From the NCBI RefSeq assembly GCF_015709525.1, contig NZ_JADNRA010000033.1, forward strand, positions 124,001 through 188,000: a stretch of 64,000 nt of DNA, read 5' to 3'. Below, in pieces: positions 22,175 to 32,219 of the stretch. The DNA comes from Methylocystis sp. L43 (GTDB lineage Bacteria; Pseudomonadota; Alphaproteobacteria; Rhizobiales; Beijerinckiaceae). The translations under genes and the position numbers were made by a program. Below the pieces are notes generated by a model. The model saw nothing but the letters and a program-made list of their open reading frames with translations, ran no database searches and was not told where the DNA came from. Each line of letters begins with the position of its first letter. Position 1 is the first letter of the stretch.

Positions 22175-24463
22175 CTACCGTTTGCGGCGCGCGGGCTTTC
22201 GCTCGCGTTCCTTTTTTGCGCCATTGCGCGGCGGCGTGCGGCGTTCGCCGCCGCTCACGACCTCGAAGCGCAAGGCGCCGGCGATTGGGGCCGCCTCGAT
22301 CAGCTTCACTTCTATAATATCCGCCAGACGGTAGCTGACCCCCGAGCGCGAGGTGAGCGCATGGGCGGCCTCGTCATAGGCGTAATATTCACGGCCCAGC
22401 GTCGCCGCCGGCACGAAGCCGTCGGCGCCCGTCTCGGCGAGGCGGACGAACAGACCGGACCTCGTGACGCCGGAAATACGCGCCTGAAAGCGCGCGCCGA
22501 TCTGGTCCGCGAGATGATGCGCGATGAGCCGATCGACCGTCTCGCGCTCCGCCGCCATGGCGCGCCGCTCGGCGGCCGAGATGCGGGCGGCGATCTCCGC
22601 GAGTTCGCCGACCGGCATCTCGGGCAAGGCGCCTTCGCCGAATTTCAGCGCGCGAATGAGCGCGCGATGCACGATCAGATCGGCGTAGCGGCGAATGGGC
22701 GAGGTGAAATGCGCGTAGCGGCGCAGATTGAGTCCGAAGTGCCCGTAATTCTCATGCGTATATTCGGCCTGCGCCTGCGTGCGCAGAATGATCTCATTGA
22801 CGATGTTCTCGTGCTCCAAGCCCTTCACGCGACCCAGGATCACATTGAAATGCGCGGGGCGCAGCGCTTGGCCCTTGGCGAGCTTGACGCCGATCGTCGC
22901 GAGAAATTCCGAAAGCGCCGAGACCTTTTCGCGCGAAGGTTCGTCATGGGCGCGATAGATCAGCTGCTGGCGATGCTGTTCCAAGGTTTCGGCCGCCGCG
23001 ACATTCGCCAGGATCATGAATTCTTCGATCAGCCGATGCGCTTCGAGCCGCGGCGGAATGATGACGCGGTCGAAGGAGCCGTCTTTCTTCAACAGGATCT
23101 TGCGCTCGGGCAGATCGAGATCGAGCGGCGCGCGCAGATTGCGGGCGTGCCGCAGCGCTTCATGCGCGGCGTAAAGCGTTTGCAGCACCGGGGCGAGCAG
23201 CGGCTTCGTGGTTTCATCCGTGCGGCCCTCGATTGCGTCCTGCGCCTGCGCATAGGCGAGCTTGGCGTGCGAGCGCATCATCACGCGATGAAAACTGTGG
23301 TCGATCTTCCTGCCCTTGCTGGTGACGCGCATGCGCACGGCGAGCGCCGGCCGATCTTCATTGGGGCGCAGTGAGCACAGGTCGTTGGAGATGCGCTCGG
23401 GCAGCATCGGCACGACGCGGTCAGGAAAATAGACCGAATTGCCCCGCTCCAAGGCGTCGCGGTCGAGCGCCGAGCGCGGCGTCACATAATGCGCCACGTC
23501 GGCGATCGCGACCGTCAGGACGAAGCCGCCGTCATTGTCGGGCGCACTGTCGGGCGCGGCGTGAACCGCGTCGTCGTGGTCCTTGGCGTCCGGCGGATCG
23601 ATGGTGACGAGCGGCAGATCGCGCCAGTCTTCGCGTCCGTGCAGAGACGCAGGCCGCGCGCGCTCGGCCTCCGTCGTCGCCTCGGCGCGAAAGACGTCCG
23701 GAATGTCATGCGCGCGCAGCGCGATGAGACTCACCGCCTTTTCGCCCGTCACCGAGCCGAGCGTTTCGCGGACGCGGGCGCGCGGCGCGCCAAAGCGCGT
23801 CTTGCCGACGAGATCGATCGAGACGAGGTCGCCGTGCTTGCCTGCGCCGATATCGGCCGCGGCGACGGCGAGTTCGCGTCCGGCCTGCTTCTTGTCGATC
23901 GGCTCGATGCGGCCGGCGCCATTCGCTTCGATATGCAGCACGCCGAGCACGCGTTGCCGCTGGCGCGACAGGAGTTTGACGACACGTCCGACATAGGGCG
24001 GCTCGTTCGGTCCGGCGTCGCGGTCGGGCTCGGCGCGAACCAGCGCGCGGTCGCCGACGCCGGGCAGGGGCTCGCCCGGCCGGGCGCGGCGCGGCGCGTG
24101 GATGCGGATGCGCGGGGCCGGCCCCAGCTCGTCCTCGTCCCATTCGACGGGCGCGGCGATCATCTCGCCGTCGCGGTCGCGCGCGATGATGTCGACGAGC
24201 GCAACCGCCGGCAGCGTCCCCTTGCGGTTCACGCGCTTGCCGCGCTTTTCCAGGAGGCCTTCGTCCGCCATCTCGGCGAGCAGGCGCTTGATGGCGATGC
24301 GGTCGTCGCCGACGACGCCGAAGGCGCGGGCGATTTCACGCACGCCGATCTTGCGCGGGCCGCCCGCCTCGGTTTCGCGGGTGATGAAGGCGAGGATGTC
24401 TTCGCGAGAGGGCGCGTGTTTTACTTTATCTTCTTTCGCCAAGGGCTCGCTCAAAAGAGGCAA
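22175..24463 (-). CDS. rnr: Ribonuclease R
   Basis: A 3'-5' processive exoribonuclease that degrades structured RNA. The 762-residue protein shows an N-terminal winged-helix segment (about 15-75), cold-shock-type OB regions, the catalytic RNB domain with TIDPPDAKDHDDAV (metal-binding aspartates, about residue 290) and a C-terminal S1 domain ending in a basic tail KKERERKPARRKR. The start is TTG 24463; a second TTG eight codons in is possible. It follows topA on the same strand after a 121-bp gap, the usual alphaproteobacterial topA-rnr order. Confidence 0.96.
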   Translation of the reverse strand: MPLLSEPLAKEDKVKHAPSREDILAFITRETEAGGPRKIGVREIARAFGVVGDDRIAIKRLLAEMADEGLLEKRGKRVNRKGTLPAVALVDIIARDRDGEMIAAPVEWDEDELGPAPRIRIHAPRRARPGEPLPGVGDRALVRAEPDRDAGPNEPPYVGRVVKLLSRQRQRVLGVLHIEANGAGRIEPIDKKQAGRELAVAAADIGAGKHGDLVSIDLVGKTRFGAPRARVRETLGSVTGEKAVSLIALRAHDIPDVFRAEATTEAERARPASLHGREDWRDLPLVTIDPPDAKDHDDAVHAAPDSAPDNDGGFVLTVAIADVAHYVTPRSALDRDALERGNSVYFPDRVVPMLPERISNDLCSLRPNEDRPALAVRMRVTSKGRKIDHSFHRVMMRSHAKLAYAQAQDAIEGRTDETTKPLLAPVLQTLYAAHEALRHARNLRAPLDLDLPERKILLKKDGSFDRVIIPPRLEAHRLIEEFMILANVAAAETLEQHRQQLIYRAHDEPSREKVSALSEFLATIGVKLAKGQALRPAHFNVILGRVKGLEHENIVNEIILRTQAQAEYTHENYGHFGLNLRRYAHFTSPIRRYADLIVHRALIRALKFGEGALPEMPVGELAEIAARISAAERRAMAAERETVDRLIAHHLADQIGARFQARISGVTRSGLFVRLAETGADGFVPAATLGREYYAYDEAAHALTSRSGVSYRLADIIEVKLIEAAPIAGALRFEVVSGGERRTPPRNGAKKERERKPARRKR

Positions 24464-24584
24464 GAAAATCGCCGTTCGACGCGGCGGGCGTGCACTTCAA
24501 CCGGACTCGGCATCACACATATAGGACGCCGGCGGCAAAGTTGAAACGCTGGCTCAAGATCGGCGAAATTCGAGAAGCGTTCCT

Positions 24585-27533
24585 CTACTTCGCCGCGGCT
24601 TTTTTCGTCGCCAGCTTTTTGGCGGGCGCCTTCTTGGCCGCAGCCTTCTTTGCGACCGTCGGCGCGACCTTCGCGGGCTGGGAATCGTCGAAAGGCGCCT
24701 CGTCGCTGTCTTCGATTTTCTTCTTGGCGTTGGTCGGCGCTTTCTTACTGGGCGCTTTCTTGGCAGGCGCTTTCTTCGCCGATTTCTTCGGCGCGCCGCC
24801 CTTGGCTTCGATCAGGCGCAGGGCCTCTTCAAGAGTCACGTCCTCGGCTGAAGCGCCCTTGGATAGCGTCGCGTTGATCTTTCCCCAATTGACGTAGGGG
24901 CCGAAGCGCCCGGCGCGCACCGTGATCTTGCCGCCGTCGGGATGGTCGCCGAGCGCGCGTCCGCCGGCCGCGTCGCCGCCGCCCGCAGCTTTCGCGGCGA
25001 GCAGGGCCAGCGCCGATTCGAGCGTCAACGCCGCAGGGTCGTCGCCCTTCGGAATCGTCGCATTGACCTTGCCCCAATTGACATAGGGGCCGAAACGGCC
25101 AGCCTTGACGGTCACCGATCCGCCCTGAGGGTGATCGCCCAGCACGCGCGCCGGCTCTGACGGACCGCGCGAGAAACGGGAGCTCCCGCCGCCCGACTCC
25201 TTCTGCACGATGAGATCGATGGCGCGGTTGGCGCCGATGCTCAGCACGTCGTCGTCGCGGCCGATATTGGCGTAGGTCTTGCCATGCTGGACATAGGGCC
25301 CGAAGCGCCCGATGCCGGCGACGATCGGATCGCCGCTCGTCGGATGTTTCGCGACTTCGCGCGGCAGCGCGAGCAGAGCGATGGCCTGCATCAGCGTCAG
25401 ATCGTCAGGCCTGATGCTCTTGGGGAGCGACGCGCGTTTGGGCTTTTCGCCGCCTTCCTCCTGCTCGCCTTCCTGCACATAGGCGCCAAAGCGCCCGTCC
25501 CGCAGCGTGACCTCTGCGCCCGTCTCGGGATTGACGCCCAGAACCTTCACGCCCGGCCTCGCCGCGTCGGCGGCGTCGCCCGTCGGCGGCGACAGAGTGC
25601 GCGTGTAGCGGCACTCGGGATAGTTGGAGCAGCCGACGAAGGCGCCGAACTTGCCGATCTTGAGCGAGAGCTGACCGTTGTTGCAGGCCGGGCACAGCCG
25701 AGGATCGCCTCCATCCTCCTTTGCCGGGAAGACGTGGGGACCCAGCAGCTCATTGAGGCTGTCGAGCACTTCGCTGACCCGCAAATCCTTGGTGCCGTCG
25801 ACGGCGGCCGAGAAATCTTTCCAGAAGTCGCGCAGCACCTGTTTCCAGTCGATCTCATTATTGGAGACGAGATCGAGCTTTTCTTCGAGGTCGGCGGTGA
25901 AGTCGAATTCGACGTAGCGCGAGAAGAAGCTTTCGAGGAATGCGACGACGAGGCGTCCCTTGTCCTCGGGCACGAGGCGCTTCTTATCGATCCGCACATA
26001 GTCGCGGTCGCGCAGCACGGCGAGCGTCGAGGCGTAGGTCGAAGGGCGCCCGATGCCGAGCTCCTCCATGCGCTTGACCAGCGTCGCTTCCGTGAAGCGC
26101 GGCGGCGGCTCGGTGAAATGCTGGGTGGCGTCGATTTTTTCGCGCGTGCAGGGCTCGCCCTGCGCCATCGCCGGCAGGCGACCGCCGTCCTCGTCCTCGC
26201 CGTCGTCGCGGCCTTCCTGATAGAGCTCAAGGAAGCCCGGGAAGCGAACGACCTGACCCGTCGCGCGCAGCTCCAGCGCGCGAGCGCCGGCTTTGTTGGC
26301 GTCGGTCGCTTCCGCTCCGACGCGGGCGTCGATGTCGACGGTGGTTCGCTCCATCTCGGCCGACTCCATCTGGCTGGCGATGGTGCGCGTCCAGATCAGC
26401 TCATAGAGCTTGGCCTGCTCGGGTTCGAGATATTTGGCCACGTCCTTGGGCAATCGAGCCGGGTCGGTCGGGCGGATCGCCTCGTGAGCTTCCTGGGCGT
26501 TCTTGGCCTTCGTCGTATATTTGCGCGGAACCTTCGGAACGAAACGGTCGCCGTACGTCTTTCCAATCACGCCGCGCACGCTGGCGACCGCCTCGGGCGC
26601 CATGTCGACGCCGTCGGTTCGCATATAAGTAATGAGACCCGCCGTCTCGCCGCCGATGTCGACGCCTTCATAGAGCCGCTGGGCGATGCGCATGGTGATC
26701 GCCGGCGCGAGCCCGAGCTTTCGCGAGGCTTCCTGCTGCAAGGTGGAGGTCGTGAAGGGCGCGTAAGGATGGCGCTTCACCGGCTTCGCTTCGACCGAGC
26801 GCACCACGAAGGCGGCGGTATCCAGCGCCTTCTTGAAGTCCTCGGCCTCCTGGCCAGCGCCGATGTCGAGCCGCGATATCTTCTTGCCGTCAGCGCCGAC
26901 CAGGCGCGCCGTGAAGGGTTCGCCCCCCTTGGTCGTCAGATGGGCGACGAGCGACCAATATTCGCGGGCGACGAATTTCTCGATCTCGAGTTCGCGGTCG
27001 CAGACGAGTCGAAGCGCGACAGACTGCACGCGGCCGGCCGAACGGGCGCCGGGGAGCTTGCGCCACAGCACCGGCGACAGGGTGAAGCCCACGAGATAGT
27101 CGAGCGCGCGGCGCGCGAGATAGGCGTCGACCAGCGCCTGATCGATTTCGCGCGGATGCGCCATCGCCTCTTGGATCGCCGACTTGGTGACCGCATTGAA
27201 GACGACGCGCTCGATCTTCTTATCCTTGAGCACGCGCTTCTTGTTCAAAATGTCGAGCAAGTGCCAGGAGATGGCCTCTCCCTCACGGTCCGGGTCGGTT
27301 GCGAGGATGACTTTGTCGGCGCCCTTCACCGCCTCGGCGATGGCGGCGACGCGCTTTGCGCCCTTAGCGTCCATCTCCCAGACCATGAGAAAATCCTGGT
27401 CGGGGTCGACCGATCCGTCCTTGGCGGGAAGGTCGCGAACATGGCCGTAGCAGGCCAACACATTGAAATTCTTGCCTAAATATTTGTTGATCGTCTGCGC
27501 TTTGGCCGCTGATTCGACGATGACGACATTCAT
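24585..27533 (-). CDS. topA: DNA topoisomerase I
   Basis: A type IA topoisomerase that relaxes negative supercoils. I start it at ATG 27533, giving MNVVIVESAAKAQTINKYLG, rather than the codon 54 nt upstream. The 982-residue protein has the Toprim domain at the N-terminus, the active-site motif GLITYMRTDGVDM (tyrosine about residue 310), one C4 zinc finger (CPAC...CSNYPEC, about residue 625) and several C-terminal repeats with GRFGPYV cores. A Lys/Ala-rich tail of about 60 residues ends the protein and probably binds DNA nonspecifically. Confidence 0.97.
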   Translation of the reverse strand: MNVVIVESAAKAQTINKYLGKNFNVLACYGHVRDLPAKDGSVDPDQDFLMVWEMDAKGAKRVAAIAEAVKGADKVILATDPDREGEAISWHLLDILNKKRVLKDKKIERVVFNAVTKSAIQEAMAHPREIDQALVDAYLARRALDYLVGFTLSPVLWRKLPGARSAGRVQSVALRLVCDRELEIEKFVAREYWSLVAHLTTKGGEPFTARLVGADGKKISRLDIGAGQEAEDFKKALDTAAFVVRSVEAKPVKRHPYAPFTTSTLQQEASRKLGLAPAITMRIAQRLYEGVDIGGETAGLITYMRTDGVDMAPEAVASVRGVIGKTYGDRFVPKVPRKYTTKAKNAQEAHEAIRPTDPARLPKDVAKYLEPEQAKLYELIWTRTIASQMESAEMERTTVDIDARVGAEATDANKAGARALELRATGQVVRFPGFLELYQEGRDDGEDEDGGRLPAMAQGEPCTREKIDATQHFTEPPPRFTEATLVKRMEELGIGRPSTYASTLAVLRDRDYVRIDKKRLVPEDKGRLVVAFLESFFSRYVEFDFTADLEEKLDLVSNNEIDWKQVLRDFWKDFSAAVDGTKDLRVSEVLDSLNELLGPHVFPAKEDGGDPRLCPACNNGQLSLKIGKFGAFVGCSNYPECRYTRTLSPPTGDAADAARPGVKVLGVNPETGAEVTLRDGRFGAYVQEGEQEEGGEKPKRASLPKSIRPDDLTLMQAIALLALPREVAKHPTSGDPIVAGIGRFGPYVQHGKTYANIGRDDDVLSIGANRAIDLIVQKESGGGSSRFSRGPSEPARVLGDHPQGGSVTVKAGRFGPYVNWGKVNATIPKGDDPAALTLESALALLAAKAAGGGDAAGGRALGDHPDGGKITVRAGRFGPYVNWGKINATLSKGASAEDVTLEEALRLIEAKGGAPKKSAKKAPAKKAPSKKAPTNAKKKIEDSDEAPFDDSQPAKVAPTVAKKAAAKKAPAKKLATKKAAAK

Positions 27534-27642
27534 TTCGTGATAATTCCAGGAGGCGCGCCGGCTTGGCGAGCGGCGGAAGATGGTCAAAATGGGCGCCCCC
27601 TGTCAAATTCGCTAGTCCAGGGGGCTGACGGAAAGCTGCGCC

Positions 27643-28128
27643 ATGGAAAAGCCGATGAGGTCCCTTTCGGCCGCAGTCGAGGCGGCGGATGTCGCCCCTC
27701 GGGCCAAGGCGTCGAACTATCCTGAGCCATTCGCCGCGCGGGTGCGCGGGCGCAAAAAGCGCTCTTTAGGCGACGTTTTCGGCTTGACCAATTTCGGCGT
27801 CAATCTGACGCGGCTTGCCCCCGGCGCGCAGTCGGCGCTGAAGCATCGCCACAGCCGACAGGACGAATTCGTCTTTATCCTGGACGGAGAGCCGACGCTC
27901 CTGCGCGACGATGAAGAGATCCTCCTGCGCGCCGGCATGTGCGCGGGCTTCCCCGCGCAGGGCGCGGCCCATTGCCTCGTCAACAGAACCGATGGCGACG
28001 TCGTCTATCTGGAAATTGGCGACCGGTCGGCAGGCGACGCGGCGACCTATCCCGACGACGACCTCGCTGCGACGCTCGGCCCGGACGGGCACTGGATCAT
28101 GACGCACAAGGACGGCCGTCCCTATTGA
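27643..28128 (+). CDS. Cupin domain protein
   Basis: A 161-residue single-domain cupin. The metal-binding pattern is visible as KHRHSRQDEFVFILDG (His, His, Glu) with a second motif around AAHCLVNRTDGDVVYLEIG. Such proteins bind a metal or a small sugar or amino acid ligand; the reaction is not predictable here. It diverges from topA and precedes tRNA-Cys. ATG 27643 is used; ATG 27655 is a possible alternative. Confidence 0.85.
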   Translation: MEKPMRSLSAAVEAADVAPRAKASNYPEPFAARVRGRKKRSLGDVFGLTNFGVNLTRLAPGAQSALKHRHSRQDEFVFILDGEPTLLRDDEEILLRAGMCAGFPAQGAAHCLVNRTDGDVVYLEIGDRSAGDAATYPDDDLAATLGPDGHWIMTHKDGRPY

Positions 28129-28206
28129 TGCGCGGAAGCGCGAGCTGGCTTGCTCGCCATGACGCCCTCCTGTATGAGCGGTCGCACGCGGCGCACGCCG
28201 TGCTAA

Positions 28207-28277
28207 GGCCTCGTGGCGGAGTGGCTACGCAGAGGACTGCAAATCCTTGTACGGGGGTTCGATTCCCTCCGAGGCCT
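28207..28277 (+). tRNA. tRNA-Cys (GCA)
   Basis: A full cloverleaf can be folded: acceptor GGCCTCG with CGAGGCC, anticodon loop ACTGCAAAT with anticodon GCA, and T-arm GGGGGTTCGATTCCCTC. The 3' CCA is not encoded. It is 71 nt long without CCA, the normal size for tRNA-Cys. Confidence 0.97.
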
Positions 28278-28436
28278 CGCCTTTCTCACGCGAGAAATTG
28301 GCGCCGTCAATTTGAAGGCGCGCGCTTAACGATAGCGCAGAAGAAGCGGACCGCGCGGCGCCGACACGCGCTGCATCTGGGTTCGTTTTCTTCGCAGTTG
28401 CGGTATAGTTGGCGCGACACCACATCGAAGAGGGTA

Positions 28437-28643
28437 ATGATGCTGAATGCGTTGATTGCGGATGCGCAGGCGCGGCTGGACCAGGCGCGCCGCGAGTTGA
28501 AATCCGCCGTTCTTGATTTCGACGTCTCGGATGACAGGCTTCTGGAATTGCGGGCGTCGGCGCGCCGCGTCTATGACGAACTCAGCGCGCTCGACCGCAA
28601 GAAGCTGAAGAGAGGCTTTTTAGGCTTTTTGAAAGTCTGGTGA
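28437..28643 (+). CDS. Small helical protein, unknown function
   Basis: A 68-residue protein starting MMLNALIADAQARLDQARRE, predicted almost entirely helical with a heptad-like pattern and a basic C-terminus (DRKKLKRGFLGFLKVW). AGAGGG precedes the first ATG. No family is recognised. It stands alone between tRNA-Cys and another small gene. Confidence 0.6.
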   Translation: MMLNALIADAQARLDQARRELKSAVLDFDVSDDRLLELRASARRVYDELSALDRKKLKRGFLGFLKVW

Positions 28644-28740
28644 TCGCTATGCGGCGCGTCGGCTCTTTCGTCGGCCGACGCGCGCTCCATAATTAATTTT
28701 AGGAGCGCGCGTTCATCGCGCCGCAGAACGAGGTCGCCAG

Positions 28741-29034
28741 ATGATTAGTCCTGAAACGCCTCCCGGCGCCGAGGTAGTTTGCGTAGACGCGACTGCGGGC
28801 CCCTATGGCCGTTGCGAGGGCTTGGCCCGCGGCGGGATTTACACGGTTGCGCGGATCGCCCGCGGCATTGATGGCGGTCACGTCGTCATTCTTGGGGAAG
28901 TTTCGCCCTGGCGGACCTACGCGCCGCCCTGGGGCGTCGTGGAGGTTGGTTTCGAGCTTCGCCGCTTCCGCTATCTCGATATCCCTGACGAACTGACAAA
29001 ACTGCTGCATGAAACGCAGCTGGAGGACGTCTAA
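28741..29034 (+). CDS. Small conserved-looking protein, unknown function
   Basis: A 97-residue protein with GAGG at 7 nt before ATG 28741. The sequence alternates short beta-strand-like stretches (EVVCVDAT, GIYTVARI, HVVILGEV) and ends in an acidic helix after RFRYLDIPDELTKLL. That layout resembles small proteins often seen in prophages and in alphaproteobacterial chromosomes, but I cannot name a family. It is convergent with the AsmA-like gene, 10 bp away. Confidence 0.72.
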   Translation: MISPETPPGAEVVCVDATAGPYGRCEGLARGGIYTVARIARGIDGGHVVILGEVSPWRTYAPPWGVVEVGFELRRFRYLDIPDELTKLLHETQLEDV

Positions 29035-29044
29035 CCTTCTCGCG

Positions 29045-31006
29045 TCATCGCGCCGCCGGTCCGTCGGTGGGCGGCGGATCCGGTCGCGGCAGCAGCGGCG
29101 CGGCCGCGTCGGAACGGCGAATGAAGGCTTGCGCGTCCAGCCCCAACGCCAATTCATCCCAGGGGCCGGCGATGTCGAGCGCGATGCCTGGCGCTGACTC
29201 GGCGGTCTGTCCGGCGCCGTCAGCTTCGCGCGCAACGGCTCTGACCGCGAGACGGCGCTCCGGGAGGCGCGCCGAGCCGCCGAAGGCAAGCGTAAAGCCA
29301 GGTCCGCGTGCGACGCCCTTGGCGATGTCGGCGACGCCGTTCTCTATCTCTACAGTGGCGCTGGCGGCGTCGAGCGTCGAGCGGCCCGAGCGGATGTCGA
29401 CGGCGCTTGATAGAGGCCGAGTCTCCAGTCGGCGCAGCGCTTTCTCGAGATCGACGCCGGAAATCTCCCCGTCGACCAGAGCGACGCTGGCGCGCCCGTT
29501 CAGGTTCTGCATCAGCGTCGCCATTCGGTCGCCGACGCCGTCGACCGTGAGAGACGCGTTGAGCGCTCCCGCCAGAACGGGTTTTCCAAAGGCGTCCCAG
29601 AGCAGCGGGCCCGCTTCGACCGCCGTCGTCTGCGCATTGGCGCGCAGCGCCAGCCCGTTGGGCGAAGGCGCGATGGACGCCCGAAACTTGAGTCCGCCGC
29701 GATAGGCGTGCGCCTGTGTTATCGCGAATTCCGCGGCGCCGTCGCGCAACGTGACTTCGATGGCGGCGTCTTCGACCTTGAGCCGGCCCAGCCTGGCGTG
29801 GCCGACGGCGAGATGAAGATCGACGTCGGCGCCGGAGAGGTCCGGAAGATCGAACGGCTGCCTGCTCCACTGTCCGTTCGGCGCGACAAGCGGCGGCGCG
29901 TCGGCGAGAAACGGCCGCAGGGAGAGGAACTCGCTTTGGAGCGCCGCCGTCAGCGTCGGGCGGCCATCCTCTTTCTGAAGGTCGATATCGCCGCGAAATT
30001 CATTTCCGTCGACGAATAGACGTGCGCCCTTGAAGTGCGCTTCTCCGGGCGCGAGCGTCGCCTGCGCGGAGAATTGCGCGTCAGTGAAGGGGCCGGGCAG
30101 GGGCGCGGCGACGCCAAAGAGCTGCAGCGCCTGTTGCGCCGAAGGCGCGCTGGCGGCGGCGCGCCCCTCGAAGCGGGCGTTGGCGCCGAGTTGTCCCACG
30201 CCTTGCGCTTCAACCCGAAGGCTCTCGCCGTCAAGCCGGCCGGTCACGACGGACGGTTCTCCACGCAACAGCGCTCCCGGACGCGCGACCCAGAAGATCG
30301 CCTCGAGCCGTTCGCCGTTCAAATCGAACGCGCCCGTCAGAGCCGCCGCCTCGCCGATGCGGCGCCATTCAAAATTCGCGCTGATTCGCTCCAGCGCATA
30401 GACGCGGCCGCGGTAGGTGATCCGAGCGTCGCCGTCGACGATCGACACCACCCCAAACCGCACATTATCGGCCGCCGCGGCTTCGAGCGTCGCCGGCTTT
30501 GCGGCGGCTGCTCTTGCGGCTGCGCCGGGCGCGCCGGCCGGCTTTTTATCAAGATCGATGTGCGCGCGCGGCCGGACGAGCTTCACCGAGGCGACTTTGA
30601 GGCGCCCCGCGATCAGCGGCAGAACGTCGACGTCGCCGCGAAGCTCGCTCGACTCGATGAGCAGCGCGCCATTGCGATCGGCGAAGGCGACGCCTTCTAC
30701 GGCGATGCTCGGACGCGGAAAAAGCGAGAAACTCGTTCGGCCGCGCGCGGCGACATAAAGCCCCGAAGAGCCTTGAAGCTGGTCGGCGACGGCGTCCATG
30801 AGCGCGCCGGGCGAGAACAGCCATGGCGCGACGACGGCGGCGATCGCCGCCAGGGTTGCCCCCGCCGCCAAGGCCGTCGCCAACAGTCGAAGCGCAGCGC
30901 CTGAAGGGCGGCGCGCTTTCAGCGATGCGGAAGGCTTGTCGGTTATGGCGGAGGGCAGCAGCCGTGCTCCTGAAGCGAGTCTTCGGACGTCGCTTGTCGC
31001 GGCCAA
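29045..31006 (-). CDS. AsmA family protein
   Basis: A 653-residue inner-membrane-anchored protein of the AsmA superfamily, whose members form long beta-groove bridges implicated in phospholipid transport to the outer membrane. A membrane helix lies at about residues 40-68. A long soluble region follows with AsmA-like features: GRTSFSLFPRPSIAVEGVAF near the N-terminus and a C-terminal segment resembling the second AsmA domain (LNGRASVALVDGEISGVDLEKALRRLE). It is compact compared with TamB or YhdP. The start is poorly defined. A response regulator gene lies 30 bp upstream. Confidence 0.85.
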   Translation of the reverse strand: MAATSDVRRLASGARLLPSAITDKPSASLKARRPSGAALRLLATALAAGATLAAIAAVVAPWLFSPGALMDAVADQLQGSSGLYVAARGRTSFSLFPRPSIAVEGVAFADRNGALLIESSELRGDVDVLPLIAGRLKVASVKLVRPRAHIDLDKKPAGAPGAAARAAAAKPATLEAAAADNVRFGVVSIVDGDARITYRGRVYALERISANFEWRRIGEAAALTGAFDLNGERLEAIFWVARPGALLRGEPSVVTGRLDGESLRVEAQGVGQLGANARFEGRAAASAPSAQQALQLFGVAAPLPGPFTDAQFSAQATLAPGEAHFKGARLFVDGNEFRGDIDLQKEDGRPTLTAALQSEFLSLRPFLADAPPLVAPNGQWSRQPFDLPDLSGADVDLHLAVGHARLGRLKVEDAAIEVTLRDGAAEFAITQAHAYRGGLKFRASIAPSPNGLALRANAQTTAVEAGPLLWDAFGKPVLAGALNASLTVDGVGDRMATLMQNLNGRASVALVDGEISGVDLEKALRRLETRPLSSAVDIRSGRSTLDAASATVEIENGVADIAKGVARGPGFTLAFGGSARLPERRLAVRAVAREADGAGQTAESAPGIALDIAGPWDELALGLDAQAFIRRSDAAAPLLPRPDPPPTDGPAAR

Positions 31007-31036
31007 GGGCGGCGATATAGTGGCGAAAGGCCGAGC

Positions 31037-31474
31037 CTAGCGCGCTTCGGCGCGCGACAGCTCGCTGCGGAGCGCGGTCAGGATCTCCTCGACGTAGAAC
31101 GGTTTTTCGACCATGGCGTGCTCAAGATGCGCCTCGGGCAACCCTGCGCGCCCGCATCCGGTCGTGAAAATGAAGGGGCAGCCGCGGGCGGCGAGCGCGT
31201 CGGCGACCGGATCAATCCTTTCGTGGCCGATATTGACGTCGAGCAAGGCCAGATCGACTCCGTCTTCGCGGGACAGCCGCACCGCTTCGTCGACGCTGCG
31301 CGCCATCCCCGCGATAACTAAGCCGAATTCGGCGAGCGTCTCTTCCAGCGCCAGCGCAATATAGGGATCGTCTTCGACGATCAGCAGCCGCCGCCCGAGC
31401 AAAGGATCGCTCGTGCGCTGGGAGTCATCTCTCTGAGCGGCCGAGGAAGAAAGGCCGGAGCTTGAAACCGACAT
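31037..31474 (-). CDS. Stand-alone response regulator receiver protein
   Basis: A 145-residue protein with one receiver domain (about 28-140) and no output domain. The acidic pair sits in LLIVEDDPYIA, the phosphoacceptor aspartate in LALLDVNIG, the T/S switch in FIFTTGCG and the lysine in MVEKPFYVEE. I use ATG 31474; the frame runs 243 nt further up without family similarity. Single-domain receivers of this type often work in phosphorelays or in the general stress response of Rhizobiales; no kinase gene is nearby. Confidence 0.88.
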   Translation of the reverse strand: MSVSSSGLSSSAAQRDDSQRTSDPLLGRRLLIVEDDPYIALALEETLAEFGLVIAGMARSVDEAVRLSREDGVDLALLDVNIGHERIDPVADALAARGCPFIFTTGCGRAGLPEAHLEHAMVEKPFYVEEILTALRSELSRAEAR

Positions 31475-31506
31475 GAGTAAATGGTGGGGCGGAACGCCGC
31501 AGTTGT

Positions 31507-31974
31507 CTAGCTTTCGGGCGGCTTTTGAGCCGAATTTGCACCGAACATGGCGAACGCCGACCAGACGGCGAGAGCGCACCAGCTCAGGATCGTCAGCCCG
31601 CCGCCGATCGGCGCGGCGAGAGGAAACAGTCTCCCCGATAAGAAGACCCGCGCCGCAAGGTCGCTCGCGAACAGCGTGACTCCCGCCTGGAGCGCCAGCG
31701 CAATCGCGGCGAGCCAATTCGCTTTTGCTCGCGGGGCCGTGCCTATAAGCGCCGCGAGGCCGACGCCGGCGGCGGCGTGGATCATTAGAAATTGGCTGGC
31801 GGTCGCGAGAAAGGGACTCGCGTCGGCATGGGCGGCGGCGGCGGCGAGAGACACGCCGGCCGCTCCTTGAAGGGCGGCGATAGTCGCGATGGCGAACGAC
31901 AGTCTCAATGGCGAACTCCGTTTCGCGCCTCCGCGTGATGGCGTTCCCAGCTTAAGGAGAGTCGCAGGCGTCAC
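31507..31974 (-). CDS. DUF423 family membrane protein
   Basis: A 155-residue protein with four hydrophobic helices and the DUF423 pattern: a conserved AH in the first third, FLMIHAAAGVGLA, and FPLAAPIGGGLTILSW in the last. The role of the family is unknown. The GTG start gives a cytoplasmic N-terminal extension of about 20 residues that may not be real. It lies upstream of the response regulator on the same strand with a 32-bp gap. Confidence 0.75.
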   Translation of the reverse strand: MTPATLLKLGTPSRGGAKRSSPLRLSFAIATIAALQGAAGVSLAAAAAHADASPFLATASQFLMIHAAAGVGLAALIGTAPRAKANWLAAIALALQAGVTLFASDLAARVFLSGRLFPLAAPIGGGLTILSWCALAVWSAFAMFGANSAQKPPES

Positions 31975-32219
31975 GCCAAATTATAGACGTCGAGCAGAAT
32001 CGACCAGCGTTCTCGTGGCGGATCGATCGACCCCCTGCAACCGCAGTGTCGCAGACCGATTGACGTAACTGTGTTCAGGCTTGGGTTGCACACTGCAACG
32101 GTCAAGAGAAGCGACGAGCGCGCGCGCAGCGGCCCAGCTCGGCGCGACATAAGGCGGCGCTCTCGCAAAGCAGGCGGCGCTCTCCTATATTGCCGCAGGA
32201 GAGTTTGCGGGAGAGAAGC

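Noticed and set aside
25284-27479. Open frame of 731 codons on the plus strand
   Set aside because: Antisense shadow of topA, caused by high GC at third codon positions.
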